Below are positions 37,223 through 46,238 of a stretch of DNA of 64,000 nt, in pieces. Source of the DNA: Planococcus versutus (GTDB taxonomy: Bacteria; Bacillota; Bacilli; Bacillales_A; Planococcaceae); assembly GCF_001186155.3 (NCBI RefSeq), contig NZ_CP016540.2, positions 868,001-932,000 on the forward strand, written 5' to 3'. The position numbers and the translations under genes are program-made. The notes under the pieces were generated by a model. The model searched no databases and was not told the origin of the DNA. It saw nothing but the letters and a program-made list of their open reading frames with translations. Every line of letters begins with the position of its first letter. Within the stretch, counting starts at the first letter, position 1.

Positions 37223-37783
37223 ATGATGACAGAGCAGCAGTATTTCGAGACGGGTATTACTTTGGAGAGCTATATGGCTCAAATGGAGTCCAACCAGCAA
37301 AAGTCTTACAGCATCTACGAAAAATTTGCCCTTCCAGAAGATCCAGAATTTATGACTTTACTTAAAACTAAAAAGCCGCATATCTTAGCAATCACTGAAG
37401 ATTGGTGTGGAGATGCCATGATGAACAATGCGATTTTGCGAAAAATTACGGATGCAGCTCACTTAGAAGTTCATTGCGTATACCGTGATGAAAATTTGGA
37501 GTTGATGGATCAATACTTAACAGATGGTGGGCGATCAATTCCTAAATACATTTTTCTTTCTGAAGAGGGAGTCGTTTTAGGCAGCTGGGGCCCTAGAGCA
37601 TTTAAGGTACAAGAGTTTGTTGATGAAAAAAAATCAGTGCTTCCTGAAAAAGATGATTCGCACTATGAGCATCATTTGAAAACCGTAATCGGTGAAATTT
37701 CAGATGGCTTTGTCTATAATGATGAATTTTGGGGAATTGTCTATATGGATTTGCGCAAGGCTTTGAAAGAGGCGTTAAAATAA
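37223..37783 (+). CDS. Thioredoxin-like protein with a one-cysteine WCGDA site
   Basis: A 186-residue soluble protein with a thioredoxin fold. The active-site position reads ITEDWCGDAMMN, so the second cysteine of the usual CxxC is replaced by alanine. The cis-proline region SIPKYIFLSEEG is present. A dithiol oxidoreductase role is therefore unlikely; monothiol chemistry or a binding role is possible. Related proteins are common in Bacillales as thioredoxin family proteins without known function. ATG 37223 (or 37226) follows AAAGGGAG. It precedes dgkB but a separate promoter lies between them. Confidence 0.75.
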   Translation: MMTEQQYFETGITLESYMAQMESNQQKSYSIYEKFALPEDPEFMTLLKTKKPHILAITEDWCGDAMMNNAILRKITDAAHLEVHCVYRDENLELMDQYLTDGGRSIPKYIFLSEEGVVLGSWGPRAFKVQEFVDEKKSVLPEKDDSHYEHHLKTVIGEISDGFVYNDEFWGIVYMDLRKALKEALK

Positions 37784-37792
37784 AAGTATAAT
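37763..37792 (+). promoter_or_regulatory. Possible dgkB promoter
   Basis: TTGAAA, 18 nt, TATAAT. The -35 lies inside the end of the thioredoxin-like gene. A second TATAAT occurs at 37808. Confidence 0.45.
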
Positions 37793-37869
37793 CAGTAATT
37801 GATTTTGTATAATTTAGTTTAACCTATTTTTTGTTCGTCTTTATAGAAAGTCCGGAAAGGCTGAATCTC

Positions 37870-38784
37870 ATGAAACGTGCACGTATTATTTATAACCCTA
37901 CTTCCGGTCGCGAATTGTTTCGCAAACATTTACCGGAAGTTTTAGAAAGAATGGAAAAAGCAGGCTATGAGACATCTTGCCATGCAACTACATGTGAAGG
38001 TGATGCCATTCAAGCCGCAAGAACAGCTGTAGAACGTGATTTTGATTTGGTTATTGCTGTTGGTGGCGATGGCACATTAAATGAAGTTGTTTCAGGAATT
38101 GCCAAGTTTCAAAAGCGTCCGAAAGTTGGACTTATTCCCATGGGAACCACGAATGATTTTGCTCGAGCTGTTCAAATTCCACGCGATGTTACGAAAGCTG
38201 TAGACATTATTCTTAAAGGAGAATCGATTCCTGTAGATATTGGTTTGATGAATGATGATCGTTATTTTATCAATATTGCAGGTGGAGGTAGGCTTACAGA
38301 ACTGACTTATGAAGTTCCGAGCAAATTGAAAACAGTTCTTGGGCAAATGGCTTATTATCTAAAAGGCATTGAAATGTTGCCATCGATTCGATCTTCGCGT
38401 GTCCGGATTGAATACGATGGTCACGTTTTTGATGACAGCGCAATGATGTTTCTAATCGGTTTGACCAACTCTGTTGGTGGATTTGAAAAATTAGCACCAG
38501 ATGCTAGTATTAATGACGGGAAATTTACGTTACTGATTTTAAAAGAGCTTAATATGGCGGAGTTTATTCGCGTAGCTTCTTTAGCTTTACGCGGAGACCA
38601 TTTATCAGATCCACACGTGATTTATGCAAAAGCAAGTAAAATTAAAGTCACAACAGAAGAGCGTGTGTTACTGAATTTAGATGGTGAATATGGGGGCTTA
38701 TTGCCAGCTACTTTTGAAAACTTAGCACGTCATATTGAAATATTTGTGCCAATTGATGTATTGTATGAACAAGATCACAAATAA
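37870..38784 (+). CDS. dgkB: Diacylglycerol kinase (lipid recycling)
   Basis: DgkB phosphorylates diacylglycerol released during lipoteichoic acid synthesis, returning it to phospholipid. The 304-residue protein opens MKRARIIYNPTSGRELF and has the catalytic loop AVGGDGTLNEVVSG, GTTNDFARAVQIP and IAGGGRLTELTY, very close to B. subtilis DgkB. ATG 37870 follows GGAAAGG; the frame extends upstream but the extra residues are not family-like. The gene follows gatB closely, as in B. subtilis. Confidence 0.96.
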   Translation: MKRARIIYNPTSGRELFRKHLPEVLERMEKAGYETSCHATTCEGDAIQAARTAVERDFDLVIAVGGDGTLNEVVSGIAKFQKRPKVGLIPMGTTNDFARAVQIPRDVTKAVDIILKGESIPVDIGLMNDDRYFINIAGGGRLTELTYEVPSKLKTVLGQMAYYLKGIEMLPSIRSSRVRIEYDGHVFDDSAMMFLIGLTNSVGGFEKLAPDASINDGKFTLLILKELNMAEFIRVASLALRGDHLSDPHVIYAKASKIKVTTEERVLLNLDGEYGGLLPATFENLARHIEIFVPIDVLYEQDHK

Positions 38785-38828
38785 AAAGCTGGAACAACAG
38801 AAGAAATTCTGTTGTTCCAGCTTTTTAT
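38783..38828. terminator. Bidirectional terminator between dgkB and the Nudix gene
   Basis: AAAAGCTGGAACAACAGAA pairs perfectly with TTCTGTTGTTCCAGCTTTT around a GAAA-type loop, with A-rich and T-rich flanks on both sides. It serves convergent transcripts. Confidence 0.95.
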
Positions 38829-38843
38829 TATCCTGCTATTTGC

Positions 38844-39272
38844 TTAAAGCAACTCAATTGCTTTATCTTGTTCTGCAGCAAGTTCAGGTAAGTGTTTGAT
38901 AGGTTCCCATCGAAACAACAACGTCATACCATTGTCGCGGCCGTGACTTTTGATGGTATGTTCAAACTGTTCAATGGACTCACCGGTATACTCAAATTGA
39001 AAAATATTGCGTTCATATGCTTTGTTCTTGTTTTCAGGGTAGTATGTGTACTTATGAATTTTTCCAACAAATTCAAGAACTTCACGTGGTATTCCAGTTT
39101 CTTCTTTAACTTCTCTGTACAAGGCATCAATTAACAATTCGCCGTCTTCGATCGTACCTCCAGGCACTTGTAGACCAGCTTCAGGCTCTCCTTGATACTC
39201 AAATACGAGCAATTCCCGATTTTCGTCATTGCCTCTAGTGATATATGCAAACACTTTCCGTTTTGTTCTCAT
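38844..39272 (-). CDS. Nudix hydrolase
   Basis: A 142-residue protein with a complete Nudix box: GGTIEDGELLIDALYREVKE followed by ETGI fits Gx5Ex7REUxEExGU. It probably hydrolyses a nucleoside diphosphate derivative; the substrate cannot be told. The minus-strand start follows GGGTGAGACACC. A TTGAAA-N17-TATTCT promoter lies upstream. It is convergent with dgkB. Confidence 0.88.
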   Translation of the reverse strand: MRTKRKVFAYITRGNDENRELLVFEYQGEPEAGLQVPGGTIEDGELLIDALYREVKEETGIPREVLEFVGKIHKYTYYPENKNKAYERNIFQFEYTGESIEQFEHTIKSHGRDNGMTLLFRWEPIKHLPELAAEQDKAIELL

Positions 39273-39303
39273 GGTGTCTCACCCTTTTTATGTTAGTCTT
39301 TAT

Positions 39304-39332
39304 AGAATACTAGAAATTGAGAGAAATTTCAA
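39304..39332 (-). promoter_or_regulatory. Promoter of the Nudix gene
   Basis: Read on the minus strand: TTGAAA, 17 nt, TATTCT. Confidence 0.65.
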
Positions 39333-39475
39333 TTTTTTTAGCTCTTTTTTTGTCACATCTTATTCAAAGATGGCTTTAAAAGCAAGGCGAAATGGGGCTC
39401 TTGAGAAGCGGGTTTGTTGTACAATGAGACTAAGAGAACAGTTTGTTTAATGTTTGAAAAAAGGAGACGAGTAGA

Positions 39476-40822
39476 TTGGACTTCCAAGATCCGGCTTTTC
39501 TAAGTCGTATTCTCACGCTTATGACTTTATCATTCCACATTCTTTACGCCACAATAGGTGTAGGTGTCCCACTCATGATTATGATCGCTCAGTGGGTAGG
39601 TATCAGAAAAAAAGACGAGCATTATATTTTGATGGCTCGCCGTTGGGCAAGAGGATTTGTAATAACCGTAGCAGTAGGTGTAGTAACCGGGACAGCCATT
39701 GGTTTACAGTTGTCGTTATTATGGCCTAATTTTATGCAATTAGCAGGAAACGTTATTGCATTGCCATTGTTTATGGAAGTATTTGCTTTTTTCTTTGAAG
39801 CAATCTTTTTAGGGATTTATCTCTACACGTGGGATCGTTTTGAAGATCAGCGCAAGCATTTTCTCATACTTATTCCCGTTGCATTAGGCGCAGCTGCTTC
39901 ATCTGTTTTTATTACCATCGTCAATGCCTTCATGAATCAACCGCAAGGCTTTGAAATATTGAATGGTGAAATGGTCAACGTCAGTCCGTTGTTAGCCATG
40001 TTTAGTCCAGCAGTACCCACAAAAGTAGCGCATGTTATGGCCACCGCATTTATGACTAGTGCATTTGTGTTGGCTTCTATTGCAGCACTCCGCATACTTC
40101 GTGGCTCTACTCATATTTACCATAAAAAAGCGCTGTTTTTGACTATGAAATTAGGATTGGTTTTTGCTATTGCCACTGCTTTAATCGGTGACTTTTCCGG
40201 TAAATACTTAGCAGAGTATCAGCCTGAAAAACTAGCGGCTGCAGAATGGCATTTTGAAACAGAAGAAAATGCAGGTCTGATCTTGTTCGGCGTATTGGAT
40301 GGAGAAGAAGCAAAATACGCTATTAAGATTCCGTATGCGCTGAGTATCTTAGCGCACAGCAATCCGTTTACGGAAGTGATTGGACTTAACGAATTTCCAG
40401 AAGACGAAATTCCACCGCTATGGATTCATTATCTTTTTGATACGATGGTGATGATCGGTATGTGGCTAGCATTTTTCTCTTTTGTTTATGTTGTGGCAAC
40501 GTGGCGCAATTGGAAGTTTATTCGCACAAAATGGTTCCAATGGTTAATAGTAGCCGGTGGACCTTTGGCGTTAGTCGCTATTGAAGCAGGATGGTGGTTT
40601 ACAGAAGTAGGACGTCAGCCTTGGGTTCTTAGAGGGTACATGAAAATTGATGAAGCCGCGACTACGAGTGGTCATGTTGATTTAATGATTATTTTGTTTG
40701 CAGGCTTGTATATTATTCTAGGAATTGGTACGGCAGTTGTTTTAACTAGAATGTACAAACGCAATCCCGTTGAAAAAGAATTAGCAGAACGGGAAACTGG
40801 CAAAGGCGGTGAAAAGGAATGA
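39476..40822 (+). CDS. cydA: Cytochrome bd-type quinol oxidase subunit I
   Basis: The haem-bearing subunit of a bd oxidase that reduces oxygen with quinol. It has 448 residues and many membrane helices. His21 in LSFHILYATIG and a second histidine in KVAHVMATAF fit haem ligands. The quinol loop is short, as in the Geobacillus/YthA group rather than E. coli. The start is TTG 39476 behind AAGGAGACGAG. It overlaps cydB (ATGA), and cydS follows. The acidic tail ends GKGGEKE. Confidence 0.92.
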   Translation: MDFQDPAFLSRILTLMTLSFHILYATIGVGVPLMIMIAQWVGIRKKDEHYILMARRWARGFVITVAVGVVTGTAIGLQLSLLWPNFMQLAGNVIALPLFMEVFAFFFEAIFLGIYLYTWDRFEDQRKHFLILIPVALGAAASSVFITIVNAFMNQPQGFEILNGEMVNVSPLLAMFSPAVPTKVAHVMATAFMTSAFVLASIAALRILRGSTHIYHKKALFLTMKLGLVFAIATALIGDFSGKYLAEYQPEKLAAAEWHFETEENAGLILFGVLDGEEAKYAIKIPYALSILAHSNPFTEVIGLNEFPEDEIPPLWIHYLFDTMVMIGMWLAFFSFVYVVATWRNWKFIRTKWFQWLIVAGGPLALVAIEAGWWFTEVGRQPWVLRGYMKIDEAATTSGHVDLMIILFAGLYIILGIGTAVVLTRMYKRNPVEKELAERETGKGGEKE

Positions 40823-41847
40823 CTTTAGAAATTATTGGGATTTCTGTTTTATGGTTGTTTCTGTTTCTGTATGTTATTGTGGCATCGATTGATTTCGGTG
40901 CAGGTTTCTTCAATGCTTATAGTTCTTTTGTCGGTAAGCAACACATCTTAACAGGTATTATCCAACGTTACTTATCTCCCGTTTGGGAAGTAACGAACGT
41001 ATTTTTTGTATTCTTCTTTGTCGGGATTATTGGGTTTTTCCCGCAAACTGCTTTTTATTACGGCACAACTTTATTAGTACCAGCGAGCATCGCCTTGATT
41101 TTGTTAGCGATTCGCGGTTCTTATTATGCATTTGCAACGTACGGAGCTAAAATCAATCACCGAGGTTATATATATATGTATGGCTTGTCGGGGTTGTTAT
41201 TACCAGCTGCATTGTCGCCAGTATTAGCAATGTCTGAAGGTGGTTTTATCCAACTGGACAACGGGCAACCTTACCTTGATTACTGGGCATTATTTACGAG
41301 TCCGTTAATGTGGAGTATTGTCGTTTTGAGTTTGACAGCTGTGCTTTATATTTCAGCTGTATTCTTGACTTGGTATTCTTCAAAAGCTGGTGATGCTAAG
41401 GCTACTGATTTGATGCGCAAATACGCACTCATCTGGGCAGCCCCTGCTATGATTACAGCAACAGGTATTATTTACGAACTTCGCAGTCACAATCCTGAGC
41501 ATTATGCTCGTATTCTTGACTTGTGGTGGGTATTTGCTGTTTCGTTCTTATTGTTTGCTGGAACCGTTTACCTTATCTATAAAAAGCGTCATTACGGATG
41601 GGCTTTTATTTTGTTGATCGGTCAGTTTTTCACAGCGTTTTTCGCGTACGGGGCTTCTCATTATCCATATTTACTGTATCCGTATTTGACGATTTACGAT
41701 AGTTTTACCAATGAAGCTATGGCGATTGCATTAATTATTGCCTTTATCGCAGGTCTTTTCTTGCTATTGCCATCGCTTTACTTATTGTTCCGTTTGTTCT
41801 TATTTGATAAAGATTATGTCGAAGGTAAATCGGATTACCACGCATAA
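40819..41847 (+). CDS. cydB: Cytochrome bd-type quinol oxidase subunit II
   Basis: A 342-residue polytopic membrane protein. The first helix segment LFLYVIVASIDFGAGFFNAY has the typical DFGxG pattern of CydB; further matches are VTNVFFVFFFVGIIGFFP and LWWVFAVSFLLFAGTVYLIY. The length equals the Geobacillus subunit. It overlaps cydA by 4 nt. Confidence 0.93.
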   Translation: MTLEIIGISVLWLFLFLYVIVASIDFGAGFFNAYSSFVGKQHILTGIIQRYLSPVWEVTNVFFVFFFVGIIGFFPQTAFYYGTTLLVPASIALILLAIRGSYYAFATYGAKINHRGYIYMYGLSGLLLPAALSPVLAMSEGGFIQLDNGQPYLDYWALFTSPLMWSIVVLSLTAVLYISAVFLTWYSSKAGDAKATDLMRKYALIWAAPAMITATGIIYELRSHNPEHYARILDLWWVFAVSFLLFAGTVYLIYKKRHYGWAFILLIGQFFTAFFAYGASHYPYLLYPYLTIYDSFTNEAMAIALIIAFIAGLFLLLPSLYLLFRLFLFDKDYVEGKSDYHA

Positions 41848-41861
41848 AGGAGGCACTAATC

Positions 41862-41972
41862 ATGCAGGATTTCATGATATTTTATGCACCTTTTCTGGTG
41901 TTGATTGGATCTATTGTTTTCGGTTTCTGGTTTTCATTGAAAGATGGTCCGGTTACAAAAGATCGAGATTAA
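41862..41972 (+). CDS. cydS: Cytochrome bd oxidase small subunit CydS
   Basis: A 36-residue single-helix membrane protein 14 nt after cydB, with a perfect AAAGGAGG ribosome site. It begins MQDFMIFYAPFLVL, continues with a hydrophobic helix ending FWFSLKDGP, and has a charged tail KDRD. This closely follows the Geobacillus CydS pattern (MQTFLIMYAP...FWVGLKD), the third subunit that occupies the place of CydX in the known structure. It is short enough to be missed by automated gene calling. Confidence 0.88.
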   Translation: MQDFMIFYAPFLVLIGSIVFGFWFSLKDGPVTKDRD

Positions 41973-41975
41973 TGC

Positions 41976-42006
41976 GCGCGCAGGCTTTTGCCTGCCGCGT
42001 TTTTTT
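41976..42006 (+). terminator. Terminator of cydABS
   Basis: GCGCGCAGGC pairs with GCCTG-C-CGCGT across TTTT, with one bulged C, then TTTTTT. Confidence 0.88.
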
Positions 42007-42016
42007 GTTGTATGAT
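41988..42016 (+). promoter_or_regulatory. Probable rlmCD promoter overlapping the cyd terminator
   Basis: TTGCCT, 17 nt, TATGAT. The -35 hexamer lies inside the terminator stem, so the two elements share sequence. Confidence 0.55.
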
Positions 42017-42043
42017 AGGTAAATGTGAAATGGAGTGAGCGTT

Positions 42044-43405
42044 TTGAAACCAGTAAATAAAAATGATCAAATTACGGTTTATGTAGAAGATTTAACGCAC
42101 GACGGAGCAGGCGTAGCAAAAGTAGATGGCTACCCGTTATTTGTGCCAGGTGCGTTGCCTGGAGAAGATGTCGTGATTCACGTAGTAAAAACCTTGAAGT
42201 CGTATGGCTTTGCAAAGCTTATTGAAATAAAGCAAGCTTCACCTTTTCGCGTTACAGCTCCGTGTCCCGTGTTTGATACATGTGGAGGTTGCCAGATTCA
42301 GCATCTATCTTACGAAGGACAACTGACCTTTAAACAAAAACTGGTGCGCGATGCAATTACACGTATTGGTAAATTGCCAGATGTGCCGGTACACCCTGTT
42401 AAAGGTATGAAAGATCCATGGGGTTACCGCAATAAATCCCAAATTCCTTTTGGTACACAAAACGGCAAAGTAGTTGCTGGGTTTTATCAACCGCGGTCGC
42501 ACGATATTGCGGATACGGATACATGTTTAATTCAAACGCCAGAAGCAGATGCTATTATGGTCGCATTAAAAAAGAATTTGATAGAATTGGGCATTGAACC
42601 TTATGAAGAAGAAACACATCGTGGCATGCTACGTCACGTAGTTGTTCGAAAAGCTCGAGCTACTGGAGAAATCATGGTCGTTTTGGTTACGAAAAAAAGG
42701 AAATTTACTCAAGCCAAACAAGCAAGTGAGTTGATTCAAAAAACGGTGCCAGAAGTCACTTCAATTGTGCAGAACATTAATAGTGAAAAAACCAATGTTA
42801 TTTTTGGTGAAGAAACCTTGACGCTTTGGGGCAAAGATGTAATAGAAGATCGAATTGGAGATGTTCGTTTTGAAATTTCTGCTCGTTCTTTTTACCAAAT
42901 CAATCCCGAACAAACAGAGGTGCTTTATGGGCAAGCGCTGGAATATGCACAATTAACAAGAGAAGAAACCGTAATCGATGCTTATTGTGGTATTGGAACG
43001 ATTTCGTTGTTTCTTGCACAACAAGCCAAATTTGTTATGGGTGTTGAAATTGTGCCACAAGCAATTCAAGATGCTAAACGCAACGCTGAACTAAACAACT
43101 TAACAAATACTTTGTTTGAAGCAGGACCTGCCGAACAAGTGATTCCGCGGTGGTATAAAGAAGGAAAGATTGCGGATGTTTTAGTGGTAGACCCTCCGCG
43201 TAAAGGCTGCGATGAGCAATTGTTGCACACCATACTAAAGCAACGTCCGACACGCATTGTTTATGTATCGTGCAATCCAGCCACACTTGCGCGTGATTTA
43301 CGTATATTAGAAGATGGTGGTTACCGCACAAAAGAAGTGCAACCTGTTGATATGTTCCCGCAAACAACACACGTGGAGTGCGTGGCGTGGCTAGAGTTAA
43401 AATAG
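42044..43405 (+). CDS. rlmCD: 23S rRNA (uracil-5)-methyltransferase, RlmCD/TrmA family
   Basis: A 453-residue SAM-dependent enzyme expected to make m5U in 23S rRNA. An N-terminal TRAM domain ([20 protein letters not shown]) precedes iron-sulphur cysteines in [11 protein letters not shown]. The SAM site is [14 protein letters not shown], and the catalytic cysteine lies in [17 protein letters not shown] 42044 is chosen because GGAGTG lies 6 nt before it; GTG 42035 is inside that site. Its place near dgkB matches B. subtilis yefA, which encodes RlmCD, but a related paralogue cannot be excluded. Confidence 0.9.
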   Translation: MKPVNKNDQITVYVEDLTHDGAGVAKVDGYPLFVPGALPGEDVVIHVVKTLKSYGFAKLIEIKQASPFRVTAPCPVFDTCGGCQIQHLSYEGQLTFKQKLVRDAITRIGKLPDVPVHPVKGMKDPWGYRNKSQIPFGTQNGKVVAGFYQPRSHDIADTDTCLIQTPEADAIMVALKKNLIELGIEPYEEETHRGMLRHVVVRKARATGEIMVVLVTKKRKFTQAKQASELIQKTVPEVTSIVQNINSEKTNVIFGEETLTLWGKDVIEDRIGDVRFEISARSFYQINPEQTEVLYGQALEYAQLTREETVIDAYCGIGTISLFLAQQAKFVMGVEIVPQAIQDAKRNAELNNLTNTLFEAGPAEQVIPRWYKEGKIADVLVVDPPRKGCDEQLLHTILKQRPTRIVYVSCNPATLARDLRILEDGGYRTKEVQPVDMFPQTTHVECVAWLELK

Positions 43406-43459
43406 TTTAGTTGCCATAATTTTTAGAGATTTAGTTAAATAAGAAATGTGTTTTATATG

Positions 43460-43490
43460 CCCTCGACTGAAAGGTTCGGGGGATTTTTTT
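43460..43490 (+). terminator. Terminator of rlmCD
   Basis: CCCTCGA (43460-43466) pairs with TCGGGGG (43476-43482), with one G-T pair, then ATTTTTTT. The sequence from here to 43720 has only frames without ribosome sites. Confidence 0.75.
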
Positions 43491-43737
43491 GTCTCTTTTT
43501 CAAAAAAAAAACCTTAAAACGTCTACTAAAAGATTTTTCCATTACCGCTCTTCAAGTCTATTTTGCTCTGAAAACTGCGCAAGTAATGGTGGTGCTTGCC
43601 GGGGCTTCAAGTTTTACTAAAGGAAAATTGGATCAGTTGTCGAAGTAACATTATATAGACTGTTATTCGCATAGCAATAGAATGAAAATAATTTCCAAAA
43701 GTGTAGAATGATAAGTAATGAAAGGGAGGTGAAGACG

Positions 43738-44910
43738 ATGCATTCCAACAAAATACCAGAAGGAATTTCATTGCCAGCATTGCTGTTGGATCTGCCTGCT
43801 TTTGAAGAGAACTGTAGACAAATTGCACGTGATGGGAATGGGAAAAAGATAAGGATAGCGACAAAATCTATTCGTTCTGTAGAGGTTATTAAAAGAATTT
43901 TAGCTTCCAACTCTGTGTTCCAAGGGGTCATGTGCTACTGTCCGGAGGAAGCTATTTTTCTTGCGGAAAAAGGATTGGATGATATTTTAATCGCATATCC
44001 TTGTTGGGACAAAAAGGCATTAACTACTATTTCTATGCTGAATTCTAAGGGGAAACATATTATTTGCATGGTAGATGCAGCAGAGCATGTTGACCTTCTC
44101 CACCATATTGCTGAGGAAACAAAAGGGAAATTCTACCTTTGTATTGATGTTGACATGAGCACAACTTTTTTGAAATTGCATTTTGGTGTAAGAAGATCTC
44201 CTCTTAAAGATTCCGCAGCAGTGGTCAAGCTTGCTAGGAAAATTAAGCCATCACAGTACATAGAGCTAATTGGCATAATGGGCTATGAGGCCCAAATAGC
44301 AGGAGTTGGAGATAAGGTCCCAGCTCAAAAGATGAAAAACAGAGTCATAGATATTTTGAAAAAGAAATCGATTAAGAAAATAGAAGAGCGACGAAATCAA
44401 GTTGTTCATGCACTCCGACAAGAGGGGGTTGCGTTGTCGCTAGTGAATGGAGGGGGTACAGGAAGTCTTCAATCAACGACTAGAGAAGATGCAGTTACAG
44501 AGGTTACAGTAGGATCTGGGTTTTATTCACCAAAGCTATTTGATTATTACAAGGGCTTTTTATATAAACCGGCATTATTTTATGCGTTACCTGTTGTTCG
44601 AAAGCCTGCTCCTCATATATACACGTGTCTCGGTGGGGGATATGTCTCATCGGGTCCACCGGGAAAGGATAAAATACCGCAGCCAGTGTTTCCAGTAGGT
44701 GGGAAGTTGCTTGATTCAGAAGGAGCAGGTGAGGTTCAAACGCCAGTTCATTATGAAAATGAAACATTGGAAATTGGAGACGCCATTATTTTTCGTGCTG
44801 CAAAAGCAGCAGAAGTTTGCGAGCGCTTTCAAGAAATTGTCTGTATATCAGACCAGCAAATAGTCGGCCGGTATCAAACATATCGAGGAGAAGGAGTATG
44901 TTTTGTATGA
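43738..44910 (+). CDS. Amino-acid deaminase/aldolase with alanine-racemase-type PLP fold
   Basis: A 390-residue protein of the D-threonine aldolase / D-serine dehydratase-like group. The PLP lysine is most likely Lys43 in KKIRIATKSIRS at the end of the first barrel strand; DVDMSTTFLKLHFGVRRSPL and the glycine-rich VNGGGTGSL (phosphate site) follow. The C-terminal part includes TVGSGFYSP and the glycine-rich LGGGYVSSGPPG. Substrate unknown; D-amino-acid deamination or retro-aldol cleavage is inferred from the family. ATG 43738 follows AAAGGGAGGTG. It overlaps the downstream lactone oxidase gene, so the two products probably work together. Confidence 0.78.
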   Translation: MHSNKIPEGISLPALLLDLPAFEENCRQIARDGNGKKIRIATKSIRSVEVIKRILASNSVFQGVMCYCPEEAIFLAEKGLDDILIAYPCWDKKALTTISMLNSKGKHIICMVDAAEHVDLLHHIAEETKGKFYLCIDVDMSTTFLKLHFGVRRSPLKDSAAVVKLARKIKPSQYIELIGIMGYEAQIAGVGDKVPAQKMKNRVIDILKKKSIKKIEERRNQVVHALRQEGVALSLVNGGGTGSLQSTTREDAVTEVTVGSGFYSPKLFDYYKGFLYKPALFYALPVVRKPAPHIYTCLGGGYVSSGPPGKDKIPQPVFPVGGKLLDSEGAGEVQTPVHYENETLEIGDAIIFRAAKAAEVCERFQEIVCISDQQIVGRYQTYRGEGVCFV

Positions 44911-46238
44911 TGAAGGTGGACAAAGGAAAGACATGGAAAAATTGGGCGCATACAAGTGAAAGTACTCCCGAAAACACATTCTATCCAACCTCAATTGAAG
45001 ACGTTTGCAAGCTTGTAAAAGAAGCTTCAAAACAACAGAAAAAAATAAAAGTAGTTGGTGCAGGACATTCATTTACAAGCTTAGTCCAGACAAGTGAGTG
45101 GCTTGTTTCTCTAGATCAATTCAGCGGAATCGAAACCATCAATGAAGAAGCGTGTTACGCTACTGTGCTTGGCGGGACCCGGTTGTTTCAAATTGGTGAA
45201 GCATTAGGTAAGCGTGGGTATGCACAAGAGAATTTAGGGGATGTGAATGTACAAAGCATTGCCGGTGCTATTTCCACAGGTACCCATGGCACCGGGATAG
45301 CATTTGGAAACATTTCAACTCAAGTATTAGAAGTTGTTCTTGTAACTGGAACGGGTGAAATCTTAACAATTTCAGAAAATAATAACCCTGCCTATTTTAA
45401 GGCATGTCTTGTTTCACTCGGGAGTCTTGGAATTATCGTAAAAGTTACCATAAAAATTATTCCCTCCCCGGTCTATGAATACAAAAGTCAAAAAATCGCA
45501 TATTCCCAATTATCACAGCAACTCGAACAACTCATAAAGTCAAATCGCCATTTTGAATTTTATTTATTCCCTTACTCAGACGTCGTACAAGTGAAGACTA
45601 TGAATGCCGTTGAACAAAAAGCACAGAGAATGGAGTTGCATCATTTTAAAAATCTGGTAATGGAAAATTATCTGTTTTTTGTCATCTCAGAAACGTGTAG
45701 AATACTTCCAAAGAGTAGTCGTTTTTTTAGCAAAATTTCTGCAAAAGGTGTGAGCACCACGATTAAAAGGGCGAACAGTTATCAATTATTTGCAACACCG
45801 AGATTAGTTCGATTTAGAGAGATGGAATACTGCATACCACTAGAAAACTTAAAACCTGCTTTGGAGAAAATACGAGAGTGTATTGTGACGAAAAAACATA
45901 AGGTTCATTTTCCTATCGAGTGTAGGACTGTGAAGGCAGATGATATTTGGATTAGCCCTTCCTATCAGAGAGATTCTGCCTATATTGCTTTCCATATGTA
46001 CAAAGGGATGCCTTATGAGGAATACTTTCATGATATGGAATCAATTATGCAGCAATTTGACGGCAGACCCCATTGGGCGAAAATGCATACTCGAACTACG
46101 GAAGATCTGTTAACTCTTTATCCCAAGCTATCGGATTTCCTTGCGGTTAGAGAAGAGCTCGATCCTGAAGGAATCTTTATGAATGATTATTTGAATACAT
46201 TATTTAATGGGGAAAGAGCTAGTCGCCCGCCACGTTAA
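44907..46238 (+). CDS. FAD-linked sugar-lactone oxidase (D-arabinono-1,4-lactone oxidase family)
   Basis: A 443-residue flavoprotein of the VAO/PCMH group. The FAD-binding domain begins at WKNWAHTSESTPE and contains VVGAGHSFTSL, where His54 is the usual site of covalent flavin attachment in this family; GAISTGTHGTG follows. The C-terminal half fits the ALO domain (HFPIECRTVKADDIWISPSY; FDGRPHWAKMH; LDPEGIFMNDYL, near the usual family ending). The start at 44907 overlaps the previous stop (ATGA); ATG 44898 is also possible. L-gulono-, D-arabinono-lactone or an alditol are possible substrates. Confidence 0.82.
   Translation: MMKVDKGKTWKNWAHTSESTPENTFYPTSIEDVCKLVKEASKQQKKIKVVGAGHSFTSLVQTSEWLVSLDQFSGIETINEEACYATVLGGTRLFQIGEALGKRGYAQENLGDVNVQSIAGAISTGTHGTGIAFGNISTQVLEVVLVTGTGEILTISENNNPAYFKACLVSLGSLGIIVKVTIKIIPSPVYEYKSQKIAYSQLSQQLEQLIKSNRHFEFYLFPYSDVVQVKTMNAVEQKAQRMELHHFKNLVMENYLFFVISETCRILPKSSRFFSKISAKGVSTTIKRANSYQLFATPRLVRFREMEYCIPLENLKPALEKIRECIVTKKHKVHFPIECRTVKADDIWISPSYQRDSAYIAFHMYKGMPYEEYFHDMESIMQQFDGRPHWAKMHTRTTEDLLTLYPKLSDFLAVREELDPEGIFMNDYLNTLFNGERASRPPR

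Noticed and set aside
43448-43648. 66-codon frame after rlmCD
   Set aside because: It spans the rlmCD terminator and has no ribosome site.
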